Shown here: piece by piece, positions 20,735-34,600 of the stretch
Layout of the letters: each line of letters starts with the position of its first letter
Position numbering within the stretch: the first letter of the stretch is position 1
Assembly: GCF_041734735.1 (NCBI RefSeq)
Contig: NC_134878.1
Span: forward strand, 40,040,329-40,104,328
Direction of reading: 5' to 3'
Origin: Babylonia areolata
Lineage: Eukaryota; Mollusca; Gastropoda; Neogastropoda; Buccinidae
Length of the DNA: 64,000 nucleotides
Made by a program: the position numbers and the translations under genes
The notes under the pieces: model-generated
Told to the model about the DNA's origin: nothing
Databases searched by the model: none
What the model saw: only the letters and a program-made list of their open reading frames with translations

Positions 20735-23700
20735 ATATGGACCATAAACAGTCATGACTTCCATTGTGGTACTAACATAGATAATTTTAAAAAGTGTTTA
20801 TGTGAGTGAGAGTGGGGGTGAGGCACTGACAGAGGGAGCAGGAGCTGTCTTATGTACATCCAGCTACCAATATATGTTACTTTCAAGGTCGCAGAAAATT
20901 GTGTAAAGCCATAGTCCACTGAAGTTAACTTTGGATATGATGCTCAACAGTGTACAAAAACATGAAAACAAGGGGAAAGGAGAGGCAGTGTCAGAAATAA
21001 GACAATGAAGGAATCACCTGGACTTCAGTATGCATGCAACAGCAGCTTTTTTTTTTTCCTTTGTGAAATATCAGTTCTTTTCTGCAGTAAATGGTTGCTA
21101 TCCCTGAATTACAAGGAAATTGGAGGTGAGTTTTCATACCTGCTTTTGTTGGAAATATGTTGGAAAATTATCTTCACAAGCATTTTTACTTTGTGTAGTT
21201 TGAAAAAACTGTCTAAGGGAAGTATCATGCAATGATGAAAATTGCACAAAATGCACAGTTTATAATGCTAATGCAGTTTCACAAGTCGTGAACATATATG
21301 TTGGTAACTGTGACTGAGAGTGAACAAAACCATGAGAAACGTAAGTTTGTTCACTTTCAGTAAGAATGACAGGATTCAGTGCACAGTAAATCCACATTAA
21401 ATGCTGATGTGTGCAAATGTCTGAGGAGATGCCTGAACCATCTTATTTCTGGGGTGATTAACATTTTTTTAGGTGGTAAAAGAAATCATTTTTGGAGGTG
21501 TCTGGAAATGTTCTTGCCTGTGAAGTGGCCAGATTTTTTTCCCCTCAGTATCATCAGTTAAAATTTAATGTTCTTTCTTTGAGTTAATTGCCTAAAATGG
21601 GTATCTACAGCCAAATAAGCTAACCTTTTTGGGCCTGGAGGGATTTTTGTGTGTTATTATTATTATTTTTTTTATTATATAGAACCATTTTGATTATCTT
21701 TCATATGACATGGACCTTCCTTTTCAGTTTGAGATATTATTATTAGGATGAATAGCTACAGATGGATATGTTCTTTTGGCACCACTTTTCATTACTGGCT
21801 TGGATCTTTCCTCTTTATACAATTTTAGTAGTTCTCATTTTTGAAGAAAATGTATATATCAGCTGACCACAACAAGCATTCATGTCCTTCAAGGGAAATC
21901 TTAATTATGTCACTTTGTTGGTAAATAATTAGTGACAATTTAAAGTGATTTATGAGATCACATCTGGTAACTCAACACCCTTATTCAGTGAGGTTTAAGC
22001 AAAGTTTTCTCATGGCAGCAACATTTCCAGAACACCAAACACTGGTTAAAAAAATTGGATCTGAGAGGAGCAGCTGGCAGAGGAATATTGTTGGACATAT
22101 TGCGGACATATCTGAGAACATCACCAAATTTGTACATACCCAAGAATGACTAAAAACTACATTTACTGCAACAGCGAAGACTGAGCTGTGTACTACAAAG
22201 TATGTTTTCTCTTATATTTCTGGGTAACAAGTTAACCATACCTGCAGCAGGACATGGAAAGCTACTCCATTATTTATCAACAACAAAATATGTCACATTG
22301 TTACAAAGGAGCTGAGCTTGGACAATGAAACTTCTAGAACACAAAATACATCAATACAATTCGCTATTAGAACTGGAAGAAATATTTCGAATTCCTGCAA
22401 AGAAACAGATGCCATTGCATTCTATGTTCAGACTATGTTGATGAAAAGAACTTTGTTTCTATATTCTTTGTGGTCAATATACAATGGTGTATAAGAATAG
22501 ACTGCACTTATCAGATCTGAATTAAAAAGAGTAAAGCATTTCTGGTCGTTGCTGAATTTTGTATATATGTTCAGCAAAATCAGTCTTTTTTCTGTCATTT
22601 TTTAAACTCTAAAGACAGAATGGCTCAGTGGTGGAAGAGAAACAAACTGACAAGAATAAGCATGAGATTAAAACTGACATCCACCTAGAACATAGCTCTA
22701 ACAATGGGCGTCAGAAAACCGAAATATTTCAGAGCACTGAATACATAAGTCTGTGATGTCTCAGATATGCAATACTGTTTACAGTCTAATATGAAACAAA
22801 GACTGACAACATCAATTATAATGAAAACACATATTAAAAAAAACAACATGCTCAAATAGAATTATAACAAAAAGAACAAATATAAAAATGCCAAAGATAA
22901 TAAAAATAACAAATAAATGGCTAAGTGAACAAAATTTAATATGTAAACCAAATGAGTGATGTAAACAAATAAATGATAGATAAGTGAATACATAAATGGA
23001 TATTGGTTTACACTTTGTTTTAAAATGTGCTGAGTAATATCATCCTCGGAAGATAATGGCTGTCTGTTAAATCATGACTAATTACTAAAAAAACATACTA
23101 AATGGAAGAAGGAAAAATAGAACAAAGGGTTACTTCCATGTGATTATCTCAATAGAGACATAATAAATGGTAATAGAACAGACATACAATTGATCCTTAC
23201 AAAAACAGCAGCAGCAATAAAAAGAAAAAAAGAAAAAAAAGAAGTTAAAACACAGATGAAGCTAATCATCCAGATATTTAATACTTGTGACAACAGTTTA
23301 CAGTCCCCTTAATGTGTTTTCTTTCCAACTTTGAAAACATGCTTGGTGACATTAAAAAAAAAGTTTTAAAACCAATACAAACTGTGTGATAGGTTCCACT
23401 GATGTATACCCATGAAAATGTTCCATAATTATAATATTTTTAGTACCTGGGCTTTCTCCTCTATGTGTCCTACATTATATGATACAGATTTCATCTCACT
23501 ATTTGCTCCAAAATAAATATTTTTGACAAGACTGTCTTGACTGAGAGATACTTGTAATGATGAATTGCATTTCAGGCAAAAAGAAGATAATCATCAATAC
23601 CATAGAAGCCATTGCAGCAGTCATGTTCCATTGTACAAAAAGCGTGATATTTCTCAGCAAATAAAACAGTGTAACATGTTATAAAATGGGGACAAAAAGC

Positions 23701-24360
23701 ATGTTAGTGCTGTTTCATCACCATTATAACATTGAATCTCATTTCTCAGCAATGGAGGAAACAAACACAATTCCTATGGTTCTGCTATCTGTGACCATTT
23801 CAACATGTATCACAATCACCTTGATATATTCTTCATGCTTCTTATGACTTCTCATCAGGCTTGAGCAAAATGCTTTTAGCCAAAAAGACAAGACAACATT
23901 TGGAAAAATCAAGAGTAAAAGTATTGAGCAATAATGATTCTTTGCCCTGAATTAAAAAAATGCATACATTCCCACCCGAATATCAGTAAACCTACATAAC
24001 CACCAACATTAAAACATTTTCTACAAGTTTTCTCTTGGTTCTTTTCCTCTTTTGCAATAGCTCCATCCATTTACTTCTACCTAAATCAAATGCTGTATAC
24101 AAAATGAACCAACTTAACTGATCACAAACAGTAATCTTAAAATTTTACATAATTAATTTGATTTAAAAATCAACAGCTATAAAATTAGTCAAAATCACAC
24201 TTTGAAAGTTGCTTATAAAATCATCAATGTATACATCATGAGATTATGAGCAGTCATAATCATCAGAGGGTCATTGTGATCATAAACACTGTAGCTGTTA
24301 TTGAAAGTCAAGCCTTGTATGAAAGTCATATACAGGGTGTGTAAGTGACATTGGCAGTGT
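20735..24360. other. Unassigned DNA between the two convergent genes
   Basis: About 3.6 kb, A+T-rich, no exon or recognised transposon. The part next to 24361 must include the 3' UTR of the laminin gene, but I could not fix its poly(A) site. Short simple runs occur at about 21655-21675 and 22900-22990. Confidence 0.5.
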
Positions 24361-24500
24361 CTAGTTCACAGGGCAGGAATCCAGCTGAATGTCACCAGTC
24401 ACCTGACCACTGGACAGAGCCTGAGGCTGGTCGTTCAGTCGTAGGTTGCGTATGCATCCAACATAGTTGTCCGAGGTCTGGATGCCTTTAGCACTGGCAT
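24361..24500 (-). CDS. LAMA: Laminin alpha last coding exon: end of LG5 and stop
   Basis: Acceptor CCTTCCCAG|ATGCC completes an Asp split by a phase 1 intron. Encodes ASAKGIQTSDNYVGCIRNLR then LNDQPQALSSGQVTGDIQLD and SCPVN, stop TAG at 24363-24361. The two Cys form the standard LG-domain disulfide, and the chain ends a few residues after the second, as in other laminin alpha chains. Confidence 0.95.
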
Positions 24501-27500
24501 CTGGGAAGGAAAAAGTGAGATGCAGACTGTAAATTGCTTCTGTCACACACCATCAATCCAACTCAGGTCTGTATCCTTTGCTCTTACACTTACACACAAC
24601 AGTTCATGTACTGTAAAGTTCGCCTATTGAGCGCACTGGTATATAAGCCACACCCACTAAATTAAAAAAAACACAACAACTTCAAACACACATAAGCCGC
24701 ACTGGCTTATAAGCCGCAGTTATTACTGGTACTGGAACACATACAGATAATATGGAAAAGCTGTCAATACTGTCAGTTATGAAATGAACACAAACGGAAA
24801 CAACACAAAGAAAAGCAATTGAAAATACTGCTGCCACAAAAAAATAAATAACGAAAATAAGATCCATAATTTAGGGATAGTCACATTTATTCAAGGTTGT
24901 CCTGCTCACTGAATCCACTGAAATCTTCGTCTTCAGTGTCCGAGTTGAAGAGAACCAGCACAGCTTCTCCGCCATCTTGTCACTGACTTCAGCCTTGCTT
25001 TCACTTGATGAACATGAATGCAAGGTGGAAGTCGCTGCTTGTTTGTTGCTTGCACTGTCATCTGTTGCAGTACACAGTCCAACCTTACGAAATCCATTGA
25101 TAATGGTGGAATACTTTACTTTTCCCCATGCTGTCAGGATCCAAGTCAAGTGCAAGTCATGACTTCAAACTGCAACATACAACACCTCACGTCCTGTGGC
25201 AATGGGGGAGTGGCGAAGCAGCAAGTGCAGGCACACTGGAAACTGTCGTCAAAAACCTACACAGGCAGCCCAGGGGATAGGGTCACTCTCTACTCTACTG
25301 GACCAAAGCAGCAGTGGCGTTTGGCAGCCCTCCAGGTGTCTGAGCAGCTCTCTTTAGGATTGCTCTGCTCACCTCCGTGAAGACGGGCTAGAAAAGGTGC
25401 TCAAACACAGCCTGCTTCACTTCTCCCTGGCCAGCTTACTGCCGCTGGTGGGGATCCCTCATAGTGGTCGACAAATAAAAAAGAAGTGATGGTGCTCAAC
25501 CTTCGCACATGGAACGTGAGGACTTGGCTGGATAACATGAAGGCAGACAGACCCGAGAGAACTGCACTGGTTACCAAAGAGCTAGCTCTCTACAATGTGG
25601 ATATAGCAGCTCTCAGCAAAATGTACCCAGCAGACAAGGGCTAGCTTACAGAACAAGGTGGTGGATACATTTTCTTCTGGAATGGTCGCAGCAGCACTGA
25701 ACAATGAGAAGCAGGCGTGGGATTTATCTCACCTCACCTCGCCTGTAAAGTCACCAAGCTTGCAGAGGGTATCAAAGACCACCTGATGACACTTCGGCTC
25801 CCACTTTAAAACAAGACGAGTTCAACGCTAATTAGTGCCTATGCCCCCACCGTGACCAAGACAAGTTCTATGAGGAACTCGATGCCCTCATTTCAGCAGT
25901 CCCACAGTCAGAGAAGCTCACTGTTCTCAGGGACTTCAATGCTAGAGTAGGGACAGACTAGCAAACCTGAGAAGGGATCAGTGGAAGACATGGCACTGGC
26001 AAGTGTAACAGCAAAGGCATTCTGCTCCTCAAGACATGTGCCACACATGACCTTGTCATCACCAACACCCTGTCCCACCTACCAACCCATAAGAAGACGT
26101 CATGGATGCAGCCTCATTTGAGGCACTGGCATCTTATAGACAAAGTCATCACCAGGAAGAGGGACAGGCTGGACGTCAAGAGTGATGAGAGCCATGTGTG
26201 GTGCCGACTGCTGGACCAACCACCGCCTCATTGTGTCGAAGTTAAGGCTTTGCATTCTGCCCATGAGAAGACCCCAAGGACAGAAGACTGCAAAGAGGCT
26301 GAATGTCTCAAAGCTGAAAAGCAGCAAGGTTGCAGAAGAATTCACCGACAACCTTGAAGGCAGACTGCCAGACACATCACAGAAGATGGGACCAGCCTTG
26401 AGGAACAGTGGATGGCCTTCAGTGACGCTTTCTACACTACTGTCCTCTAACATGGCTGGAGGAACAGTGGATGGCCTTCAGTGACGCTTTCTACACTACT
26501 GTCCTCTAACATCTCAGATCAGCAATCTAAAGAAACCAAGACTGGTTCGATGAGAATGATGATGAAATAGAGGCACTGATAACAGAAAAAAATCAACTGT
26601 TGAGAGTGCATCAGAACGACCCCACGTCACAAGCCAGGGAAGATGCCCTTGCTAACGCAAAAAGAAAGGTGCAGAAGAAACTTAGCGAGATGCAGGACAG
26701 CTAGTTCAGCAAGAAGGCAGATGAAATCCAGGGCTACACAGACAGCTATGACAAAGTGCTTTTATGATTCGCTTAAGGCTGTATACAGACCCCAGTCCTC
26801 CTGCTCCTCACCCCTCCTCAATGCAGATGCAGCTGCTGGCAGAGAAGAAGCAGATTCTGGAGTGGTGGACTGAGCACTTCAACAACATCCTCAACCGTCT
26901 TGCCAACATCAATTACGAGGCCATTGGTAGAGATGCAGAAGCTGATTGAACTCTTCCAGTCCAAGTGGAACGAGGGACAGATCTCGCAACAGCGGAAAGA
27001 TGCCAGCAAATCCACATCTACAAGAGGAAAGGCAACCGCCAATCTTACGACAACCACCAAGGCATCTCCCTCTTGTTTATTGCTGGGAAGATTCTGGCCT
27101 GTGTCCTGCTCAACTGCCTTCTCCAGCATCTTGAGCAAGGTCTCCTACCAGAAAGTAGTGCAGCTTCCGTGCTGAACGTGGGACTGCAGACATGGTTTTT
27201 GCTGTGCACCGACTCTTGGAAAAATGCCAGGAGCAACACAGCGATCTCTTCATGACCTTTGTTGATCTGACCAAGGCTTTCCATATGGTAAGTAGAGAAG
27301 GCTTGTGGGAGATCATGGAGAAGTTTGGCTGCCCCAGCAACAATCATCCGACAGTTGGTGAAATGGTGAAAGTTCATGATGATGGAGACAGGTCAGAGGC
27401 CTTCCCGGTGACAAACAACGTCAAACAAGGCTGCATTCTCGCCCTGATTCTGTTCAGTATGATATTCTCTGCCATGCTGACAGATGCCTACTGTGACTGT

Positions 27501-28639
27501 GAAGAAGGACTCTCTGTCAGGTACAGGACTGACAGGAGACTGCTCAACCTCAGGTGCCTGCAGGCTGTTACAAAGGTGAAAGAGACTGTCATTAGAGACT
27601 TCTTGTTTGCTGATGACTGCCCACTCAACACTAGCACAGAGCAGAAGATGCAGCGTGATGTGAAATGACTGAGACAACTTCGGTCTCACCATCAGCGCCA
27701 AAAAGACCAAAGTTATGTACCAGCCTGCACCAGGAAAGTCATACCAGAAGCCATGCATCATAGTGAAGGGGCAGAACCTTCAGGCAGTTGACAACTTCAC
27801 CTACCTGGGCAGCATGCTCCCTCACGCAGCCAGCGCCGCCTTTTGGAGACTACATGAGAATGTAAGTGGAGTGAACTCAGAGCTTCCACTGAGATGAAGG
27901 TCTACAGTGCAGTGGTCCTACCACCATCCTTTACACCAGGACTATACAGGAGACATGCCAAACAGCTCAACTGCTTTCACCTGAGCTGTCCCTGCAGACC
28001 CCTCCACATCAGGTGGCAGGACAAAGTCCCTGACATGGAAGTCCTGGAATGAGCTGGCCTCTGCAGTGTCTAAACCCTCCTGTAGAAAGCCCATGCCAGG
28101 TTGGCTGGACATGTAGTCAGAATGCCAGACAGTCAACTGCCTAAGCAGCTGTTGTATGGTGAACTGTGTCAGGGCAAGTGCTAAGCTGGAGGGCAGAAGA
28201 AACACTACAAAGACTGCCTCAAAGCGTCCTTCAAAGACGTGGGCATCGACATCAACATGTGGGAGACGTGCTCTGGAATGTCCAGCTTGGCGCAGCAAGA
28301 TCACCACAGGAACCTGTGGAGCTGAAGCCAGGTGCATCACCGAAACGCAACGAAAACATGCTGTGCACAAGACCTGAGCAGCATCCATTGCCATAACAGC
28401 ACCCACTCACTTGTGTCCCACATATGGATGAGCCTTTAGGGCCTGGATTGGCCTCATCAGTCACAGCTGGACCCACAGCCACTGATTTTCATCTGATTTT
28501 TGAAGGTTTGGTCATCTTCGAATCCGAAGGATGAACATCACTTAAATCATGCTTTACTTCTGAGCATATGTGCAGTCAGAATTTGTGTTTCTTACACAGG
28601 AAATCTGTCTTGCAATTCAAATACCACAAACTGCATCAG

Positions 28640-28689
<50 letters not shown>

Positions 28690-31600
28690 ATCGCTACTTC
28701 TTACCTTAAACTGCTTTCATCCAGATAATCTGATAACTACTTCTTTAGTTGCTTTCACTACTGATTCCAATGGCTATTTATCCTTCCAATTGATGGTGGT
28801 GGTAGCTAATATAAAACAAAACTAACAATATGACCATCAACAGGCGATATACATTACTGCTGCACCCCAACTCACCAGGCACCCCTCCAATGTATAGGGG
28901 GTCGTTAGTGTCGGCTGATGACACCTTGGCTGAGCCCACACCTGGCTCAGGGGACTCCATTCCATCCACCATAATCGTCACCACATTCTTATTCTTGTTG
29001 GCTGAAAAACCAAAACATCATGTAAAACACTGCTTTAATCAAATGAGACCCGTTTTTAATTTTATAGTATTTAGAGCTTGGAGCTCACATACAAACTGTT
29101 GCCACAGGACTATCTTTGTAAAATAAAAACATAATCATACTGAGAGCATGATGGAATACATCAGTATAGTAATAAGTAGTGAAAAAGACCATATGCAAAA
29201 ACTGCATCTTACCTATAATGGTGTGCCACTTCCCATCACACAGAGTGTTCTTAGCAGGCAGAGTGAAGGTGGTGGAGATGGCACCAGCTCCATTGTCCAC
29301 CACAAAAATCACCTGCACCAAACAGACAACCTTAACTCTTCATGTACAACCTTCATCCACCATGTGCATGTCAGTACAACCTTCACCCATCATGTACATG
29401 CCAGTACAACTTCCACTCATTACGTACAAGTCAGTACAGTAGGTGGCGGCAGTGAAAATTTAAATATTCATTACAATGACTGAAATGTGATTTTTGGCTA
29501 ACAACATGACAATATAAGAAAAACAAAGAAAAGAGTAAGTGAATATCTTGATTGGTTCTGAAGATATTCCATTTTAAAGATGTGATGATGCGTACATGCT
29601 GTTAGTACTTAATATTTTCACATTTTCAGTCATACTGTACTGTCCATGAGGGTACTGTAATGAAAACTCATATACTTCTAAAAACCATATGATAATGGCA
29701 TATTGCACAAGAAAACAGTAACACTTCAGCAGCAAAGAAATTGGAAAATATGCCTGTCAAAGTATGGGGAAATAGAAAATCAAGACATGTCAATCTGCAC
29801 AGAATAGAAACTTTGAAGGTCTACAGCACTGAAAAGAATAGACAGTTGCATTTCATAATAAAATATCTTGCAGAATACATCAGAAAAAGGGCACTGAATT
29901 TTTTTCAGGCAGGATAGTTAGCTGAATTTTAAGTGTCAGAGTCTCAAACTTTGAAAAATCGGAAAAAAGACTGTTTAGTGGGGTAGCCTGCTGCAAAGAT
30001 GAATATTTCAGTAACTGTCACAAGTAGGACCAGGAAATTTTGTGTGTGTATTAAGTGAAATGTCAGCTTTCAAAATAAATTAAAATCAACCTTAAAACTT
30101 CCCTCTAAAGTCGGCAGAAATGGAATGATACCCGATTTTCTCATAAAAAAGGGTGCACGTTGCGGATGAGACTTCTTCAAAATTTTTGTTTTTGAAAAAA
30201 TATTGAAGTTACAGTCACAATAAGTTACCAGTGGTCTTGGCTGATCAGCTTTTGCAAAATTACTGCAGATTTTTAAACAAATACAACTTGAGAGCATTAT
30301 ACAGAATGGGTAGGTTGATGGGGCATTTCAAGACAAAGGTTCCCAGGAGTGAGCAAATATTACTTAATCTGCTAGCAAAAATGACAGATATATGAATCTA
30401 TTTTCTTTCAGCTCTCTAGCTTTTTCTTCCATCCATGAACTCAGTCATGCATTTCATTACAGAAGAACCACAATAAATAAGAAATAAAAGGTGGATGATG
30501 CATCTTTATTTCTTCACAAAATGGCATTCACAGGAGAGAAAATGCACACCAAAAATTCTCTCTTTTTTGGCACTCACAGGTTTCCTGGCATCAGCAATAA
30601 CATGCTGCTCACTACCTGAGCTGTTCATACTGGCCTTTTTGGATCATTGAATAGGTTTTGCATGCCCTGCCATGAGCAGCCGTTTCTGCAACATGTTAGA
30701 TACACAGATCAGCTTATAAGAAAGAACAAATGTTATATTCAATTTAAAACATAAAACCAAAAACAGAGCTTTCAGTTTAATATATGTTTAGGATTTTGTC
30801 AATTTCTGAGTGTTTTGAGTGGGAGGAAAACACTGTGATAAAAGAATTATAAAATGGCATACTAACAGGTAAGTATTCATTCAACAGCAACACAAAATTC
30901 ACTGCACTGAACTATTTGGCTGCATTTACCTTTCACACAATAACTCAAATTGCAGCAACAACTTCTGCTTTGACAACTGAGGCTGAAGTTTTGGGGGTCT
31001 GTCCTTTCTAATTGCTGACAAGAGCTTTGCCATCTACATGTACTGTTCATCTTATGTGTCTTTGTTGCATGTGATTATTTACTCAAATATTTCCACTTCA
31101 GGGTACGACATTCCATGACTGAGATGATTGTATTACTAAATGTCTTAGGTATGTATGATTACTAAATATTGAATATTTTATTGTTAATATGCACATCATA
31201 CTTAGTATCTTATTCTTTGATAGATATTTTGTGTACTCACCTTTATTTGTGTGTGTATGTGAGAATGCATGTCTTATACGAGGGTCATTCAATAAATAAG
31301 GTGAATTTTTCGGTATAAGGACTTCTAATACAGATAGAAGCTTACTTTTTTTTTCTTTTTTTTTGTTTTACTTCTTTTTCACATGGATTTAATTTGTTTT
31401 GCAGATTAAAAAAAAACTTTGAGAGTTTTGGCAATTAACAAAGATGGCCGACCAAGAAGCATGCTCCAGGATTGAACAGCGGTCAGTTATCAAGTTTTTG
31501 GTTGCTGAAGGGTGCAAACCAGTTGAAATTCATAGGAGAATGTCAACTGTGTATGGTGCCACATGTTTCAGCCGAAAAAATGTCTACAAGTGGGCTAAAT

Positions 31601-34600
31601 TGTTTAAAGAAGGACGGAGTAGTGTTGAGGATGAAGACAGGCCTGGAAGGCCTACAGAAGTGAGGTCTCCTGAGGTGATCGAATCAGTCAATGACCTCAT
31701 TCAGTCTGACAGAAGGGTGACAGTGGATGACACTGCAAGGACTTTGAGCTTATCTGTTGGGACAGCACACAAAATTGTCCATGATGACCTTGGCTACTCG
31801 AAGGTCAGCTGCCGGTGGGTGCCAAAGATGCAAGGCCTCACACAGCAGCCCGAACGGTGCAGACCATCAACGAGCTGGGCTGGGAACTGCTCCCTCATCC
31901 CCCTTACAGCCCTGACCTTGCCCCTTCAGACTTTCACCTGTTTGGTCCCTTGAAAGCGTTCACGAGAGGCACGAAGTTTGAAAGTGACGATGAAGTCAAC
32001 AGTGTTGTGAGCGACTGGCTGAGACATCAGTCCAAAGATTTTTACGCTGAGGGAATACGGAAGCTTGTGCGCAGATGGTTAAAGTGTGTGACAGTGCTGG
32101 GAGACTACGTTGAAAAAAAAAAAAAAAAAAAAAAAGAAGCTTCTATCTGTATTAGAAGTCCTTATACCGAAAAATTCACCTTATTTATTGAATGACCCTC
32201 ATATATATATATATATATATATCAAAATGAATATTTCATTCACAATATATGCATGGTATTTTGCATTTTATCATTTCATGAATTATCCCTTTGTTTTCTG
32301 TTTCATGCAGTCGAGATGCACAGCATATCATGGGTTACATGAACACACACACACACACACACACACATACTCTTAATTGCTGGATCCCTGATAATGTTAT
32401 ATAGATTGACTGAGTCTGATGTGCAACTTAGGCTATGGGTGTTATTGTACAGATTTTCTTTTTACTAATTTTATTTTGTTAAAAATTGGTGTTAATTTTT
32501 TTTTTTTTAAGAAACAGAATGTTGACTGCACTGTTCAAATTAATCACATATCTCTTCACATTACACTTTTTTCATACTCAAACATACATACACATACTCA
32601 CAAGCATACATGTGCAAATGCAAACTTGCTCTCTCTCTCTCTCTCTCACACACATACACAAACACACCTACTCCACTGACAGGAAAGAAATGGGGAAGGG
32701 GGGTGACTGGAGGGAGGAGGTGGGGGGTAATATCACTGTCAGCAGTTGGGGATTCTCAGCAAGAGCAAGTGGTCAGTGATTTGGCTCAATGCCAAGTTTA
32801 CCACAACCACTGACAACCCCCTCCCCTCTCCTTACCATTGGTGAGAGACAAGGGAGGGGAATGACTATACAACTCTCAGCAAATTATTAAAGTGAAGTTT
32901 GCAGAGGAGAGAGGGGGAGGTGGGGGGAGGGAGAGCAGGGGGTTAGTATGAATTGGTGTTCTTGTTCTTTTTGGAATGTGAGAGCATAGTATCTATCTGT
33001 CTGTATATATTAATATAAAGTTTCACTGCTATCGAAGCAAAATGCAACTAGAATATCAGAGTTTTGTGTTATGTTGAATGTAACGCTCATTTTATGGAAA
33101 AAGAAACCACATTACAATTTTTTACTCACTTATTTAACACTCACCAAGGTTGTAGCAGACGACGCTAATGCTGTCTCAAGCACTTCCGGTTTTAGACCCA
33201 GGTAATATTTTGCTTACTAAAGCAAATATCAATTAAATATTAGTAATGAGAATTCATAGGCTCCATTTTAACATGTCCATTTTTCATTCTGAAAATAGTT
33301 TTTGTGTTTTTTTTACTCAGAAAAAAAAAAAAATCGTGTTCCGATTGAAACACGGTGTCATGTTATGAAAACACTGATGAAATAGATCCAAGCTGCTCAG
33401 TTACTGACATCGATCAAAATCCTGATTCAAAGAATTTCAGCTCAATATTGTGAATGAAATTGCTAAAGACATTCGTTTTCAAAAATAATATAAAACTTAC
33501 AGATGAAACTTAATTTTTTCTGGAGAAACAATGCCATTTTTGTGTTTGATGAAGTGCCGCTCTCCTGTGTCGAATGTTGATTGGGCCGTCACAACTGACG
33601 AAGGTGGGTACCTGCTTTTGAATGCTGGAGCAAATTGCTCATGGATCAAAAATCTTAGTTTCGGATACCATTGAAATCAGCAGAAAATGCTCTTTATCAC
33701 TCATGCAGTATCACGCAGGGTCGGATTTCATTTTCCAACTGCGCGATACATTGAAAGATAGCCCAAAAATTCCCGTAACTTTGCGCTCAGATCTAACTAC
33801 CCTACTTCGCCCAAGGCTTGGAAAAAAACACACTAAAGTTCTCCTTGAACTTTTGCCTTTCACGGTTCCCAGTTTTTCGAACAGTAACCAATGAATGGAA
33901 AGCAACGGATGTGATTTTTTCCACTATGTGGTTGAAACTAACTTTGTCGCGCTCAGAAAGATGCTGGCCGCCACTGAACATGATCACTATTTTGTGTTAC
34001 AGTACACTTCTTTTTATTCTATCCGCTAACTCATTCAGGCATTGCATAAAGCAAACACAATAAAAATTAAAAATATGGATGATAAATAATTATTTCAGTT
34101 GGATAGTTTTTCACAAAATGAAATCAAATTTGAGAAAATGCACTTCAAAATTAGTCAATTTTTTAGGCGTTCATAGGTTTCCCAGCATCGGCCATGGGGG
34201 CTGCCGCTACCTACAGTACAGCCTCCACACATTATGTACAAGTCAGTACAGCCTCCACACATCATGTACAAGTCAGTACAACCTCCACTCATCATGTACA
34301 ACTCAGTACAACCTCCACTCATCATGTACAACTCAGTTCAACCAGTACAACCTCCTACCATCATGTACAAGTCAGTATAACCTCTGCTCATCATGTACAT
34401 ATCAGTACAACCTCCACTCATTATGTACAAGTCAGTATAACCTCCACTCATGTAAATGTCAGTACAACCTCCACCGATCATGCACATACATGTCAGTATA
34501 ACCTCCACTCATTATGTACAAGTCAGTATAACCTCCACTCATGTAAATGTCAGTACAACCTCCACCGATCATGCACATACATGTCAGTATAACCTCCACT

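Larger units (their letters stand above)
29440..34213. mobile_element. Possible hAT-like insertion with a nested mariner
   Basis: Ends TAGGTGGCGGCAG (29440) and CTGCCGCTACCTA (34213) are inverted repeats with one mismatch. CAGTACAG flanks both sides (29432-29439, 34214-34221), an 8-bp duplication as hAT elements make. About 230 bp at the right end is repeated, diverged, at about 30370-30620, so the inside is composite. No transposase was recognised. The minisatellite itself contains CAGTACA, so the duplication is suggestive rather than proof. Confidence 0.4.

Noticed and set aside
24977-25380. Frames at 24977-25162 and 25018-25380 (+)
   Set aside because: They run over the Tigger relic and the RTE 5' end with no motif of their own.
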